NCBI RefSeq assembly: GCF_017086365.1
Contig: NZ_CP070969.1
Span: forward strand, 3,410,001 to 3,474,000
Source: Paenibacillus tianjinensis
Lineage (GTDB): Bacteria > Bacillota > Bacilli > Paenibacillales > Paenibacillaceae
Direction of reading: 5' to 3'
Length of the DNA: 64,000 nt
Part shown: positions 15,270-23,004 of the stretch, piece by piece
How positions within the stretch are numbered: the first letter of the stretch is position 1
How the letters are laid out: each line of letters starts with the position of its first letter
Translations under genes and position numbers: made by a program
The notes under the pieces: generated by a model
What the model saw: the letters and a program-made list of their open reading frames with translations, nothing else
Told to the model about the DNA's origin: nothing
Database searches by the model: none

Positions 15270-15529
15270 ACCGCCTCACCCTTGCTTTCAATGAATTTCA
15301 AAGGTACAATGGGCATAACGAGTCGCTTTAATGGAGTGCTCAAACCGGTCCGCCCTGCCAGGCGGGCTTTTTCTTTTTCATTGATAATTGCCATCGATAA
15401 TTCCCGCATTTCATTTACCAAGAACCAATCCCATGTTCCATCTGGCTGCTGTGTCTTTGAAAGTTCTTGGTGAATGTTCCTCAACTCGCACAACCGCGTC
15501 CGTGCTGCTCGTAATGCATCGAATTCCAT
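15266..15529 (-). CDS. Phage hypothetical protein, 87 aa
   Basis: Helical N-terminus (MEFDALRAARTRLCELRNIH) and a basic, hydrophobic C-terminus (PLKRLVMPIVPLKFIES). GAGGG lies 6 nt before ATG 15529, right after the stop of the upstream regulator-like gene. Coupled to the next gene by ATGA. No family recognised. Confidence 0.6.
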   Translation of the reverse strand: MEFDALRAARTRLCELRNIHQELSKTQQPDGTWDWFLVNEMRELSMAIINEKEKARLAGRTGLSTPLKRLVMPIVPLKFIESKGEAV

Positions 15530-15538
15530 TTCAAACCC

Positions 15539-16054
15539 TCATTTCATGTATTGTTTTGCTTTCAGATCCGCTCTGTGTTCTTTCCAAGTCGCCAGCCAAC
15601 TGAAGCAGTATTCCTTACAGAGCACTGCGGCCAGATGAGTCAGCGCTGTAATTGCCTCTACCGTCTCCATCAGCAATCGTTTAATTTGCTTACGTTCCGA
15701 CTCGTTTAGCTGTTTATTCGTCTTACTGATTGGGGCGTCGCTTGAAGCTTCAAGCACTTCCTGAACTTCCTCCATCGTCTTGAACAGTACACTGGCCCGA
15801 TGCAGGTCCACATTGTCCAGCCATGGAGCAGAAGCACCACCGGTGACTTCCGCCGCCGCTGCTAGATAGAGTTGACCGTCATCGTAATGTTCAGCTGCTG
15901 CTCTCATAACTGGTTTGGATGCTTTTCGAGATCCTCTTGCAATCTTTCCTATCAAGGAGGCATCAGCATGAACGATTAGTCCTGCCGTTTCCCTCGTATC
16001 TCCCGACCGCTTCAACACTTGTTCCAATGCTGGTCCAAATTGTCCGATTGCCAA
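15539..16054 (-). CDS. Phage protein with N-terminal HTH-like domain, possible regulator
   Basis: 171 aa, TTG start at 16054 with AGGAGAGG 8 nt upstream. Residues 8-55 (LEQVLKRSGDTRETAGLIVH, then LIGKIARGSRKASKPVMRAA) look like a divergent XRE-type helix-turn-helix. The middle has AEHYDDGQLYLAAAAEVTGG. The C-terminal half is helical with two cysteines. Proteins of this layout follow the repressor operon in several Bacilli prophages. Could regulate the early operon; not proven. Confidence 0.6.
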   Translation of the reverse strand: MAIGQFGPALEQVLKRSGDTRETAGLIVHADASLIGKIARGSRKASKPVMRAAAEHYDDGQLYLAAAAEVTGGASAPWLDNVDLHRASVLFKTMEEVQEVLEASSDAPISKTNKQLNESERKQIKRLLMETVEAITALTHLAAVLCKEYCFSWLATWKEHRADLKAKQYMK

Positions 16055-16183
16055 CTTATAATCCTCTCCTTTGTCCGTTTTTGCGGGTTATATCGGACAG
16101 AGGCCTGATGTATGATTGACTTAAGCAATTCCCCTTCCCGCTTTCCCTTCCCGCCGCTGCCGGTACAGCTCGGCGGGCTTGTT

Positions 16184-16510
16184 CTATCCAGTAGCATGCT
16201 TGCGTCGTCTTGCTTTAAACTCTTTACCAGCATTTTTCTGGACCCATTCAGTGTTTTCGTCGATCCAGCGAAGTAACAAGCCTGTCGGTATACGAGGATT
16301 TCCAAACTCTCGATTAACCGGAAAACCAGGTCTCTTCATAACCTCTGTGGCTGTTGGTCTGCTGATCTTTAGGAGTTCCATGAATTCTACAGTAGTAAGA
16401 GCCGGTGGTAATGAGCTCGGAACTTGAACGGCATAAGCTTCTATTGCACGGGATACGACTTTATCAAGTAGGCGCTCCAGATCAGCTTCTTCCATGACTA
16501 TAAGGGACAT
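16184..16510 (-). CDS. Excisionase-like helix-turn-helix protein
   Basis: 108 aa; ATG 16510 starts directly after the TAA of the gene at 16511. Residues about 38-85 (ALTTVEFMELLKISRPTATE, GFPVNREFGNPRIPTGLLLRWIDENTEW) form a MerR/excisionase-type winged helix, the HTH_17 layout. It could be the excisionase partner of the integrase or an early regulator. Transcribed leftward with the Cro-like gene, away from the integrase. Confidence 0.7.
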   Translation of the reverse strand: MSLIVMEEADLERLLDKVVSRAIEAYAVQVPSSLPPALTTVEFMELLKISRPTATEVMKRPGFPVNREFGNPRIPTGLLLRWIDENTEWVQKNAGKEFKARRRKHATG

Positions 16511-16768
16511 TTAGATCACCTCTTTTTTATCGTTGTTTGTAGACAACGTTTTTTGCAAAAAAATATACTCTTCGATGTTCAAATCCTTTTCCTTACATAA
16601 TTGATACAACCCGTTGAACAACTTACCTCCGCCGTTTTTGCTCTTTTTCAGTACTCTGAAGAGGTAAGAGTAGTCCACCCCTAAACGATTAGCAAGTTCA
16701 GGTATGCTCCAACCTTCTTTTTGAGCAAGTTCCATTAGTTTATCTGCATTTACTTTCACTTGTTTCAC
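16511..16768 (-). CDS. Cro-like XRE regulator (lytic side)
   Basis: 85 aa with a compact XRE domain (LMELAQKEGWSIPELANRLG, VDYSYLFRVLKKSKNGG). First gene of the leftward early operon and divergent from the CI-like gene at 16918, so it holds the Cro position. Its 3' end carries an extra operator (16532-16547) and the intergenic region to the right carries at least four more. Likely represses or tunes the lysogeny promoter. Confidence 0.75.
   Translation of the reverse strand: MKQVKVNADKLMELAQKEGWSIPELANRLGVDYSYLFRVLKKSKNGGGKLFNGLYQLCKEKDLNIEEYIFLQKTLSTNNDKKEVI
16532..16547. promoter_or_regulatory. Operator inside the 3' end of the Cro-like gene
   Basis: GTTGTTTGTAGACAAC has the same 16-bp GTTGT-N6-ACAAC form as the sites between the divergent regulators (compare 16777-16792). 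A site inside the first gene of the controlled operon could act as a roadblock or looping site for the repressor. Confidence 0.6.
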
Positions 16769-16776
16769 CGCCTTCC

Positions 16777-16881
16777 GTTGTCTACTGACAACATCAATAT
16801 ACCATGTCTACAGACAATGGTCAAGAGGTTTTATTGTTTTTAAACAATACTTTTTTCCTTGTTTTATTGCCTATAAACAAC
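16777..16881. promoter_or_regulatory. Operator array of the prophage switch
   Basis: Four related 16-bp dyads between the Cro-like and CI-like genes: GTTGTCTACTGACAAC (16777-16792), ATGTCTACAGACAAT-type (16804-16818), ATTGTTTTTAAACAAT (16833-16848), ATTGCCTATAAACAAC (16866-16881). Centres are about 26, 30 and 33 bp apart. The first two keep the full (G)TCTAC core and the last two are weaker, suggesting graded affinity as in lambda OR. They overlap the AT-rich region where both divergent promoters must lie. Confidence 0.7.
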
Positions 16882-16917
16882 GCCAAAGTTATTATTAATT
16901 GAGAAGAGGTGGTGAAG

Positions 16918-17325
16918 ATGATTTTTGATAAGAAGAGGTTTTCTGAATTGCTGAACAAGGCAAAAGGCGATAGATCAATCAATAATTTTGGAAGGATTTC
17001 GCAAGTAGATCCAGGGTATATTTCTCGATTGTTGCGCTGTCAAAATGATACTCCGCCTAGTGCAGCAATAATTAGTAAGTTAGGAAGTAAGGCTCACAAT
17101 AATGTCTCAGATATTGATCTAATGATCGCAGCTGGATATATAGAGGATGGGAATGATGTGAACCATATCGGAGATAAATTAGAGGAGTCCGCTCTTTCAA
17201 AAGAACGAACAGAATATGTATTAAGGGAGTTAGTTAATAAGTACAATATTGATTTAACTGACCCCCGCACTGTTGAAACCTTAGAGGATCTGATTAAGAT
17301 CGTTCATCGTAAGACTCAAGAATGA
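16918..17325 (+). CDS. CI-like XRE repressor
   Basis: 135 aa from ATG 16918 with GAAGAGGTGG upstream; the GTGs at 16909 and 16912 lie inside that ribosome site. Residues 1-65 form an XRE domain (FSELLNKAKGDRSINNFGRI, VDPGYISRLLRC, PPSAAIISKLGSKA). The rest is helical (ALSKERTEYVLRELVNKY) and probably makes dimer contacts. No LexA-like peptidase motif is present, so induction is not by self-cleavage of this protein. Faces the Cro-like gene across the operator array. Confidence 0.8.
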   Translation: MIFDKKRFSELLNKAKGDRSINNFGRISQVDPGYISRLLRCQNDTPPSAAIISKLGSKAHNNVSDIDLMIAAGYIEDGNDVNHIGDKLEESALSKERTEYVLRELVNKYNIDLTDPRTVETLEDLIKIVHRKTQE

Positions 17326-17428
17326 TTTTCTCCACTAATTTTTCTTCAATAAATAGAACGATTTCTTCTGGAGATTGAATTGAAAGTTCATTAACCAAAG
17401 ATATCCTGTCCAAAATATCTTGATCCAT
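17294..17428 (-). CDS. Possible 44-aa convergent microprotein
   Basis: ATG 17428 with GGGCGGTGG 5 nt upstream, TAA at 17294. The product (MDQDILDRISLVNELSIQSP, then EEIVLFIEEKLVEKII) is acidic and helical. Its 3' end overlaps the last 32 nt of the CI-like gene on the opposite strand. Good ribosome site and amino-acid make-up favour a real gene; no homologue recognised. Confidence 0.4.
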   Translation of the reverse strand: MDQDILDRISLVNELSIQSPEEIVLFIEEKLVEKIILESYDERS

Positions 17429-17528
17429 ATTACCACCGCCCAGTTAGGAAGGATTTTAATTCATATTAACATAAGAACAATCGTTCGTAAACGATCCATA
17501 AAAATGGTATATTAGAGGTGGCAGTGCG

Positions 17529-17774
17529 ATGGAACTTGTTCCTGTGCGCTGTCGCATTCCCGAGTTGCTTGTCAGGCTGGATAAAAGGCTACCAAGTACA
17601 AGTCAAATTAAGATCAATCAACAGTGGCTGGCGGATAAGATTGGTATAAGTAAACAGCAGATGTCTGATTACATCAATCTTCGAACTGGAATTATGAGCA
17701 TTCAGCGAGCTGCGTTGATTGCTTATCATCTCGACTGTCAAATCGACGATCTGTTTGAATGGGAATGGCGATAG
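17529..17774 (+). CDS. Small XRE-family DNA-binding protein
   Basis: 81 aa with a Cro/CI-type helix-turn-helix (INQQWLADKIGISKQQMSDY, INLRTGIMSIQRAALIAYHL) close to YonR/YvaO-like phage regulators. AGAGGTGG lies 9 nt before ATG 17529. Transcribed with the lysogeny side. It may tune integrase or accessory genes; target unknown. The following stretch 17775-17965 has no gene I can support, only a weak hairpin near 17932-17955. Confidence 0.7.
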   Translation: MELVPVRCRIPELLVRLDKRLPSTSQIKINQQWLADKIGISKQQMSDYINLRTGIMSIQRAALIAYHLDCQIDDLFEWEWR

Positions 17775-17965
17775 CTGAGTGGCGATGCCGCTCTTAAGGA
17801 ACAAGTACAGATATATAAGTACCCAAATAATTCACTTGATCACCTCACAATCATGTAATCCTCTTGCTGTGATACATAGTCTAGCAGATTAAATAGGAAA
17901 ACGCTGTCGAAAAAAGACGAACGAAAGCACCCCCTAAAACCCAATGAAGGGGTTGACTTTAGCTA

Positions 17966-18298
17966 CTAAATTTGCTTCATAACATACAATTTCGTTCCAT
18001 CTTTAAAGGTTATGATCGATCCATTATTTTCTACTGAAATGATAATCTCAATTTTTGATTCTTGAACCAACGCTGTTCTTCCAATGAGAATGAAACCTTG
18101 ATCCTTATATGCTTCAGCTGCTTCAGCCAAAATATCAAGGTCCTGATAAGAACCTTCACTGGTGTGGTAAGCAAGCGTAGAATGTGAATTCCCCGTACGC
18201 TGCCACTTATCTATATAGTTCACATCTTTAAGGTCAACGTCCCTGCACTCAAATTTATCCTTCTTATCGCCCTGAAGCCTCTTCATTCGTCTTATCAT
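17966..18298 (-). CDS. Hypothetical protein, 110 aa, lysogeny region
   Basis: ATG 18298 with AGAGGAG 6 nt upstream. The basic, Lys/Arg/Asp-rich N-terminus is followed by a beta-rich domain ending IITFKDGTKLYVMKQI. It is the only - strand gene between the repressor and the integrase. Not recognised; possible lysogeny accessory gene. Confidence 0.55.
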   Translation of the reverse strand: MIRRMKRLQGDKKDKFECRDVDLKDVNYIDKWQRTGNSHSTLAYHTSEGSYQDLDILAEAAEAYKDQGFILIGRTALVQESKIEIIISVENNGSIITFKDGTKLYVMKQI

Positions 18299-18397
18299 TA
18301 GTATCTCCTCTGCCGAATTCTGGATGGGTTTAGATTATTTTACGACAAAGTTCTACATACAGCATTACATAAAATATTACATTCATGAGGTGAGTGA

Positions 18398-18835
18398 TTG
18401 AACAACGAGCAATTTTCATCAGAGGATTATGACTTTGGTGAAGAGTACCTGGTGAGGAAAGCTGAAGAAGTGCTTCAAGATCCCTGTGATCTTCATTTTA
18501 TGTACGAGAGTTTGATCATCTTCTATAACAATTACTTGGATTATCAGAGTGACGCTGCGGACAAACTCGTAATGGTCTGCAGACTGGATATTGAGTATTA
18601 TTTTCGCTTTATTGATGCCTGGAAGGTCCGCTATCGTAACGAGAGACTTCCTATCGATCCGCTATCATTTAAAACTCTTTGGCGTTTTTACTATGACAGA
18701 GAGCTTCTCTATGAGGCCATTGATATTTGTTATGCAGCAATTGAATATGAGATCAGAGATTACACTATAGGAGGATATACTGAACGATTGGCGAGGATGG
18801 AGAAGCGATTGGAAGAGTATTTAAAAAATTCTTAA
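18398..18835 (+). CDS. Hypothetical protein, 145 aa, between repressor and integrase
   Basis: TTG start at 18398 with GAGGTGAG 6 nt upstream. Helical, acidic and rich in Tyr (YLVRKAEEVLQDPCDLHFMY, RFYYDRELLYEAIDICYAAI), like a TPR-type helical repeat. It ends 10 nt before the lipoprotein gene, so the two form an operon with the integrase. The position is typical of lysogenic-conversion genes; function unknown. Confidence 0.6.
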   Translation: MNNEQFSSEDYDFGEEYLVRKAEEVLQDPCDLHFMYESLIIFYNNYLDYQSDAADKLVMVCRLDIEYYFRFIDAWKVRYRNERLPIDPLSFKTLWRFYYDRELLYEAIDICYAAIEYEIRDYTIGGYTERLARMEKRLEEYLKNS

Positions 18836-18845
18836 GAGGTGTGTA

Positions 18846-19391
18846 ATGAGGAAATTTATCATGGTATTGTCCATCATGTTGCTCTTGGCTGGCTGCGGCC
18901 CTTCCAAAGCAGATCAAGCAGCTGAACTAAGCACGCAAGCCGAACAGCATTACAAAGATGGTGACTTGCAGAGTGCCAAAGCTGTATATGAAAAATCATT
19001 GGAGATTAAAGAGGATGCGGAGATCCGCCAGAAGCTTACACTTACTGAAAGTGAAATCACAGCTTTGGCAACTGTTAGGCAATACCTGAGTGATCTGTCT
19101 GCTGCAAACCAGGAATTGAAGCAAAACATCGATCCTACCGCCTTATATGAGACATCCGTCAAGATTGATTCAATCCTGAATGAGCTCACTGAAGTTCCAG
19201 TTCCGGATTATTCAAGCATAACTGTCTATTTGGACCGGATTAAAGAAGACAACAACTTCTTCCTTCTTAAATCAGATGTCGAATTGTTTACGCTCAGTGC
19301 TCAATCAGGGATTGAGGTGGATGCTGTGAAATTGAACAAATCAGTTCAGAAGTTTCTGGATGAGTATTCGACGATCAGCAATTATAAATAA
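18846..19391 (+). CDS. Lipoprotein with TPR-like helices, possible superinfection-exclusion gene
   Basis: 181 aa. Signal peptide with lipobox LLLAGC (Cys18). A helical domain follows (AELSTQAEQHYKDGDLQSAK, AVYEKSLEIKEDAEI) that reads like one TPR unit, then a second helical region. AGAGGTG precedes ATG 18846. Anchored outside the membrane of the lysogen and expressed with the integrase; this is the position of superinfection-exclusion lipoproteins such as Ltp of phage TP-J34. No sequence similarity to Ltp is claimed. Confidence 0.65.
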   Translation: MRKFIMVLSIMLLLAGCGPSKADQAAELSTQAEQHYKDGDLQSAKAVYEKSLEIKEDAEIRQKLTLTESEITALATVRQYLSDLSAANQELKQNIDPTALYETSVKIDSILNELTEVPVPDYSSITVYLDRIKEDNNFFLLKSDVELFTLSAQSGIEVDAVKLNKSVQKFLDEYSTISNYK

Positions 19392-19408
19392 TTAAAGGAG
19401 GTCCCAAA

Positions 19409-20671
19409 TTGACCACTGAGAAAAAACGATCATCCGTCCCCGTCCCCAAGAAAATACCCGCCAATAACAAACAGGGATACAAATGGCGTCTTGTCATTGA
19501 GGGACCACCTAATCCCATCACAGGTGAAAGAAAACAAATCCCACGAGTCCGTGATACGCAGAAAGAAGTTATAGCAGCCTGTCAGGACGAATATAAGCGG
19601 CTAGAAGCCGGTTTTGACAGTAAGAGAGCTAAGACCCTCACTTTCGAACAGGCTGGCTTAGAATGGATTAAGACGTACTCTAAGCTAGGGAAGAAAGGCA
19701 AGACTGTCGAAACTCGCGAAGAAGATTTTAAAACGATGTGTTTGTATATGGGAAAGGTTCTTGTGGCCTCGTTCAAACACAACCAATATCAAAAGATTAT
19801 TAACAAACTTGATGACGATGGATATTCCCTTAACACTATTAAGAAATATCACACTACAACAAACTTAATTTTTAAGTGGGTTATAAAGGAAGAAATACGA
19901 GATGATAACCCTTGTATTGGCATTTCCTACCCTAAAAAACAGTTGACTGTAGAGGAAATTAAGGATAATGAGATCTATGAGAAATATCTTGACCGGAATG
20001 AACTTTATGACTTTTTGGATGTATTAGAGGATTATGGCACAGGTGATGACCTGGAGGCTTTTTATTTTTTGCTATTTAGTGGAACTCGTCCTGGAGAGCT
20101 ATGCGCCCTGGAATGGCCTGACATTAACTCGGAGACTTTCGAATGTCATATCTATAAAACGATTTTCTTTCCTCGAGGTCAAAAAGGACGATATGAATTA
20201 ACACCACCTAAGACAAAGAAATCTATCCGTAAATTTCTTTTAGATGAATTTATTATTAATATGTTAAAGAAACTTAAGATCAGACAGGAAGAAAGATATA
20301 ATAGATATAAAGAGCTTAATGATGATTTTGTGGAAACCCAGTTTATATTTACGAATACTAATGGAACCCCATATCGTCCTAATACGCTCGTCAGATATAT
20401 GGAACGGTTATTGAAACTAACAGATATCAAAAAGCATGCAACCCCTCATATCTTCCGTCATACCCATATTACAATGTTAATTGAAGCAAGCTTGGAATCC
20501 GGCTCTCAAATTGACTTGAAAACAATTATGGATCGCGTTGGTCATGATGATTCAAAAACCACCTTAGGGATATACACTCATGTCACAGAACGTATGAAGC
20601 AACAAAATTCTGAAATCGCGAAATTCCACTTTGAAAACATCCTAAACAGGAGAAATAATCCGACGTTGTGA
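19409..20671 (+). CDS. int: Tyrosine-family site-specific integrase
   Basis: 420 aa, TTG start with AAAGGAGG 7 nt upstream. The N-terminal arm-binding part (NNKQGYKWRLVIEGPPNPIT) is followed by a SAM-like core-binding domain (TFEQAGLEWIKTYSKLG) and a catalytic domain. Catalytic pieces visible: Arg in FSGTRPGELCALEW, HIFRHTHITML, and VGHDDSKTTLGIYTHVTERM with the nucleophilic Tyr. It integrates and, with an excisionase, excises the prophage. It is the last phage gene; attachment DNA should lie just downstream. Confidence 0.95.
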   Translation: MTTEKKRSSVPVPKKIPANNKQGYKWRLVIEGPPNPITGERKQIPRVRDTQKEVIAACQDEYKRLEAGFDSKRAKTLTFEQAGLEWIKTYSKLGKKGKTVETREEDFKTMCLYMGKVLVASFKHNQYQKIINKLDDDGYSLNTIKKYHTTTNLIFKWVIKEEIRDDNPCIGISYPKKQLTVEEIKDNEIYEKYLDRNELYDFLDVLEDYGTGDDLEAFYFLLFSGTRPGELCALEWPDINSETFECHIYKTIFFPRGQKGRYELTPPKTKKSIRKFLLDEFIINMLKKLKIRQEERYNRYKELNDDFVETQFIFTNTNGTPYRPNTLVRYMERLLKLTDIKKHATPHIFRHTHITMLIEASLESGSQIDLKTIMDRVGHDDSKTTLGIYTHVTERMKQQNSEIAKFHFENILNRRNNPTL

Positions 20672-20703
20672 TTTTTTTGTGATTTATAGTTTGAACATTC
20701 GCT

Positions 20704-20742
20704 ATAAAACCCTTATAACCATTGGTGTTATAAGGGTTTTAT
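20704..20742. other. 16-bp perfect hairpin at prophage edge, possible attachment site or terminator
   Basis: ATAAAACCCTTATAAC (20704-20719) and its exact complement (20727-20742) enclose CATTGGT. It follows the integrase stop by 32 nt. There is no long T run, so a plain terminator is not certain. A perfect dyad beside int is where an att core or its arms would be expected. The matching att copy cannot be seen because the left prophage end is not recognisable in the window. Confidence 0.45.
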
Positions 20743-20821
20743 AAGTTGACGGTTTTTATTATACACATAATATTCACTTTTTCAGAGAATGACTACCTCT
20801 TCACACATATTCATAGCATAC

Positions 20822-20852
20822 AAAAAACCGGCTCCCTATTGGGAGACCGGTT
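20822..20852 (-). terminator. Terminator of the HAD gene
   Basis: Stem ACCGG-TCCC/GGGA-ACCGGT with a TATT loop and six T on the - strand, 13 nt after the HAD stop codon. Typical intrinsic terminator. Confidence 0.85.
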
Positions 20853-20864
20853 CTGAAAGAATTG

Positions 20865-21650
20865 TTATAGCGATTGTACCAGCGGAAGAAGCTCGGAGAG
20901 ATGCCCGATCTGATAGTCCGGCCGAATCTCCGGATTAGCTTTTTTACCCGTCCGGTTAATCCAGACCGTGGTAAGACCTGCAGTCAGACCGCCTAGAATA
21001 TCCGTCGTAAGCTTATCACCGACCATAACTCCTTGTTCCGGAGCAATGTCCAGCAGATCAAGCGCATGTACGAAAATATCCTTGTCCGGCTTACCTTTAC
21101 CAAAGCTCCCTGAGATGACCACATGATCAAAATAAGGGATAAGCTCCGGAACACCGTCCAGTTTCTCCTGCTGAAGAGCAGGACACCCGTTTGTGAGCAG
21201 TAACAGCTTCACCTTACCGCGGAGCTCATCCAACACTTGCAGCGTTTCTTCATACATATAAGGCCGCTTCCGGCGTTCCTCGGCAAATTTGGCGGCTAGT
21301 TGTTCAGCCAGCGCTTCATCATTGACTCCAACGGAAGCCAAGCCGCGGCGCCAGGATTCTTTGCGGTATGCCGGAGCAAGCTGCTCCAGTTGCCGGAATT
21401 CCGGCTGCTCCCCGGCTGTAAAATTCGCCCATAGCGCTTCGAAAGGATTGATTCCGATCATCTTCGTAAATGGAAACGTCTCATAAGTCTCGTAAAGGCT
21501 TCTGGCTTCTCTGCGGACAGCTGCTTCCAGCTCTAAAGGGTCAACATCGTTTCCTGCTGCTTCGCAGGCCGCGCGAAAAGCTTCTTCAACGCTCCGTTCA
21601 TCCCAGAGCAGTGTATCGTCAAGGTCAAATAGTACGGCGGTAATCGGCAT
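20865..21650 (-). CDS. HAD-superfamily phosphatase (YjjG/YsaA-like)
   Basis: 261 aa. HAD motif I VLFDLDDTLLWD at residues 6-17, motif II LLLTNGC, Lys region GKGKPDKDIF, motif III VMVGDKLTTDILGG. The cap between motifs I and II is the helical IA type. Such enzymes dephosphorylate nucleotides or small sugar phosphates; the substrate cannot be read from sequence. AGGGAGAGGGAG precedes ATG 21650. First host gene beside the prophage, probably co-transcribed with 21686-22213. Confidence 0.85.
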   Translation of the reverse strand: MPITAVLFDLDDTLLWDERSVEEAFRAACEAAGNDVDPLELEAAVRREARSLYETYETFPFTKMIGINPFEALWANFTAGEQPEFRQLEQLAPAYRKESWRRGLASVGVNDEALAEQLAAKFAEERRKRPYMYEETLQVLDELRGKVKLLLLTNGCPALQQEKLDGVPELIPYFDHVVISGSFGKGKPDKDIFVHALDLLDIAPEQGVMVGDKLTTDILGGLTAGLTTVWINRTGKKANPEIRPDYQIGHLSELLPLVQSL

Positions 21651-21685
21651 AATAACGCTCCCTCTCCCTATGCTGGTCTATCTTG

Positions 21686-22213
21686 CTACTCGTACACTAC
21701 TTCAATATTATTAGCTTTTGCGAACTCTGTAAGGCGTTCACCCATTGCCGCCGTGTCATAACGGTTCAGGAATCTGGAGAACACCCATTGCTTGCGCTTG
21801 CCTTTATATTTAAGGGAAACCATACTGCGGGACACAATAATCTTCTCAATCTCTGATGCCTGCAGCCAGCGTTCACGATTATATTTAATAGTAGAAACCC
21901 TGGCACGTTCAACCTTCAGGTATGGACGGCGGAAGAACAGAAGTGCAGCCAGTAAAAAGTAAAGAACAACACCCAGCCAGTTGGCGAGAACACCGCTGCC
22001 TCTAGCTTCATCAACAGAACCGACTACCCAAAACATGATGCCGAGGAGCAGCAGAACTATTGGAAATACGATATTGCGGCCTTTAAAGATATCGCTCTCT
22101 TTGGCAGCTGACGCTGATTTTGAAGCATAGATGGTTTCTTTACCTTGCTTCTTCCGTTGCTTATTGACTTGCTGTGTGTTGCGTTGAACCATTCTTTCCC
22201 AAGAACGGGCCAT
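21686..22213 (-). CDS. Two-pass membrane protein of unknown function
   Basis: 175 aa. Basic cytoplasmic N-terminus, two membrane helices (NIVFPIVLLLLGIMFWVVGS and NWLGVVLYFLLAALLFF), then a soluble C-terminal domain (SEIEKIIVSRSMVSLKYKGK) that resembles a PH-like bacterial domain. AGGGGG precedes ATG. Conserved-looking in Paenibacillus; function unknown. Confidence 0.7.
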   Translation of the reverse strand: MARSWERMVQRNTQQVNKQRKKQGKETIYASKSASAAKESDIFKGRNIVFPIVLLLLGIMFWVVGSVDEARGSGVLANWLGVVLYFLLAALLFFRRPYLKVERARVSTIKYNRERWLQASEIEKIIVSRSMVSLKYKGKRKQWVFSRFLNRYDTAAMGERLTEFAKANNIEVVYE

Positions 22214-22261
22214 GTGAGTTCCCCCTAGTCGTCCTAAAATATCTATGACAAAGGCACCGGA

Positions 22262-22465
22262 CTAATGTTTAAGCCCCTTGTTGCCTTGATCATCGTTATC
22301 CACGATTTCAATCGTATCAAGCTGTGCACGGAAGTTGCTGCGGATGTTGCCCAGATAGATCTCGCGGAGCTTAGCGCGTTCTGCTAATTCCTCTTCATTC
22401 AGGCCGCTGCTTTTCTGTTTGCGAGCCAATTCATTGATGCGTGCGACCAATTCGTCTATATTCAA
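22262..22465 (-). CDS. DUF896 protein, YnzC-like
   Basis: 67 aa, TTG start with GGGGAGGGG upstream. The helical hairpin MNIDELVARINELARKQKSS, GLNEEELAERAKLREIYLGN is the DUF896 pattern. In B. subtilis ynzC lies in the SOS-inducible yneA-yneB-ynzC operon. Here it is near yneA but separated from it by about 110 nt without an obvious LexA box of its own. Function unknown. Confidence 0.85.
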   Translation of the reverse strand: MNIDELVARINELARKQKSSGLNEEELAERAKLREIYLGNIRSNFRAQLDTIEIVDNDDQGNKGLKH

Positions 22466-22575
22466 TGCTTTCCCCTCCCCTATAAATTCATTCTAACTTT
22501 GCCATGAGAAAAAGAGCTTGTCAAGGTCTCCCCCCTGAAAGCTCTTCATGTTATTCTATCGTGCTGAAATTATAT

Positions 22576-22989
22576 TTAATATACAGGCAAGGTTAACACA
22601 TCTCCGGCCTGGATGTCACTGCTCTTCAGTCCGCTTGTCTCTTTAATTCCTTCTATATATACGACGGTCCTCATGTTATCCGGTTTATGTTCCCGTGCAA
22701 TGCTCCAGAGCGTGTCTCCGCGTTCAACCACTACCCGCTTACCTTCTGTCATAGAGGAGACTGATCCGGCAAAAACATTACCTACAACTGTAAAACCTGA
22801 AACAACGAGCATAAACACTAAAGCTAGCTTTATAAAGTTATCCTTCACAAATACCTTCATTAGCATATTGAATACGAACGCTGCAGAATTCTTTAGACTT
22901 GATGCATAAGTTGAAGCAGAATCATCTCCGGAAGACTGAACCTCGCGGGCTTCATCGTAGATGCTGCGGTATGTACTGTATTTTAGCAT
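22576..22989 (-). CDS. yneA: YneA-like SOS cell-division suppressor with LysM
   Basis: 137 aa from ATG 22989 (MLKYSTYRSIYDEAREV) with GGAGG 9 nt upstream; earlier starts lie in the operator region. One membrane helix (DNFIKLALVFMLVVSGFTVV) and a C-terminal LysM domain (VVVERGDTLWSIAREHKPDN ... DIQAGDVLTLPVY). YneA delays septation during DNA damage by acting at the cell wall. Divergent from lexA, with LexA boxes between them, as in B. subtilis. The cytoplasmic N-terminal part is longer than in B. subtilis YneA. Confidence 0.85.
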   Translation of the reverse strand: MLKYSTYRSIYDEAREVQSSGDDSASTYASSLKNSAAFVFNMLMKVFVKDNFIKLALVFMLVVSGFTVVGNVFAGSVSSMTEGKRVVVERGDTLWSIAREHKPDNMRTVVYIEGIKETSGLKSSDIQAGDVLTLPVY

Positions 22990-23004
22990 TATCATCGACC
23001 TCCA

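Noticed and set aside
16012..16126. Possible TTG-started 38-codon - strand frame behind GGAAGGGG
   Set aside because: Overlaps the next gene by 43 nt in another frame and has no recognisable composition; kept out for lack of support.
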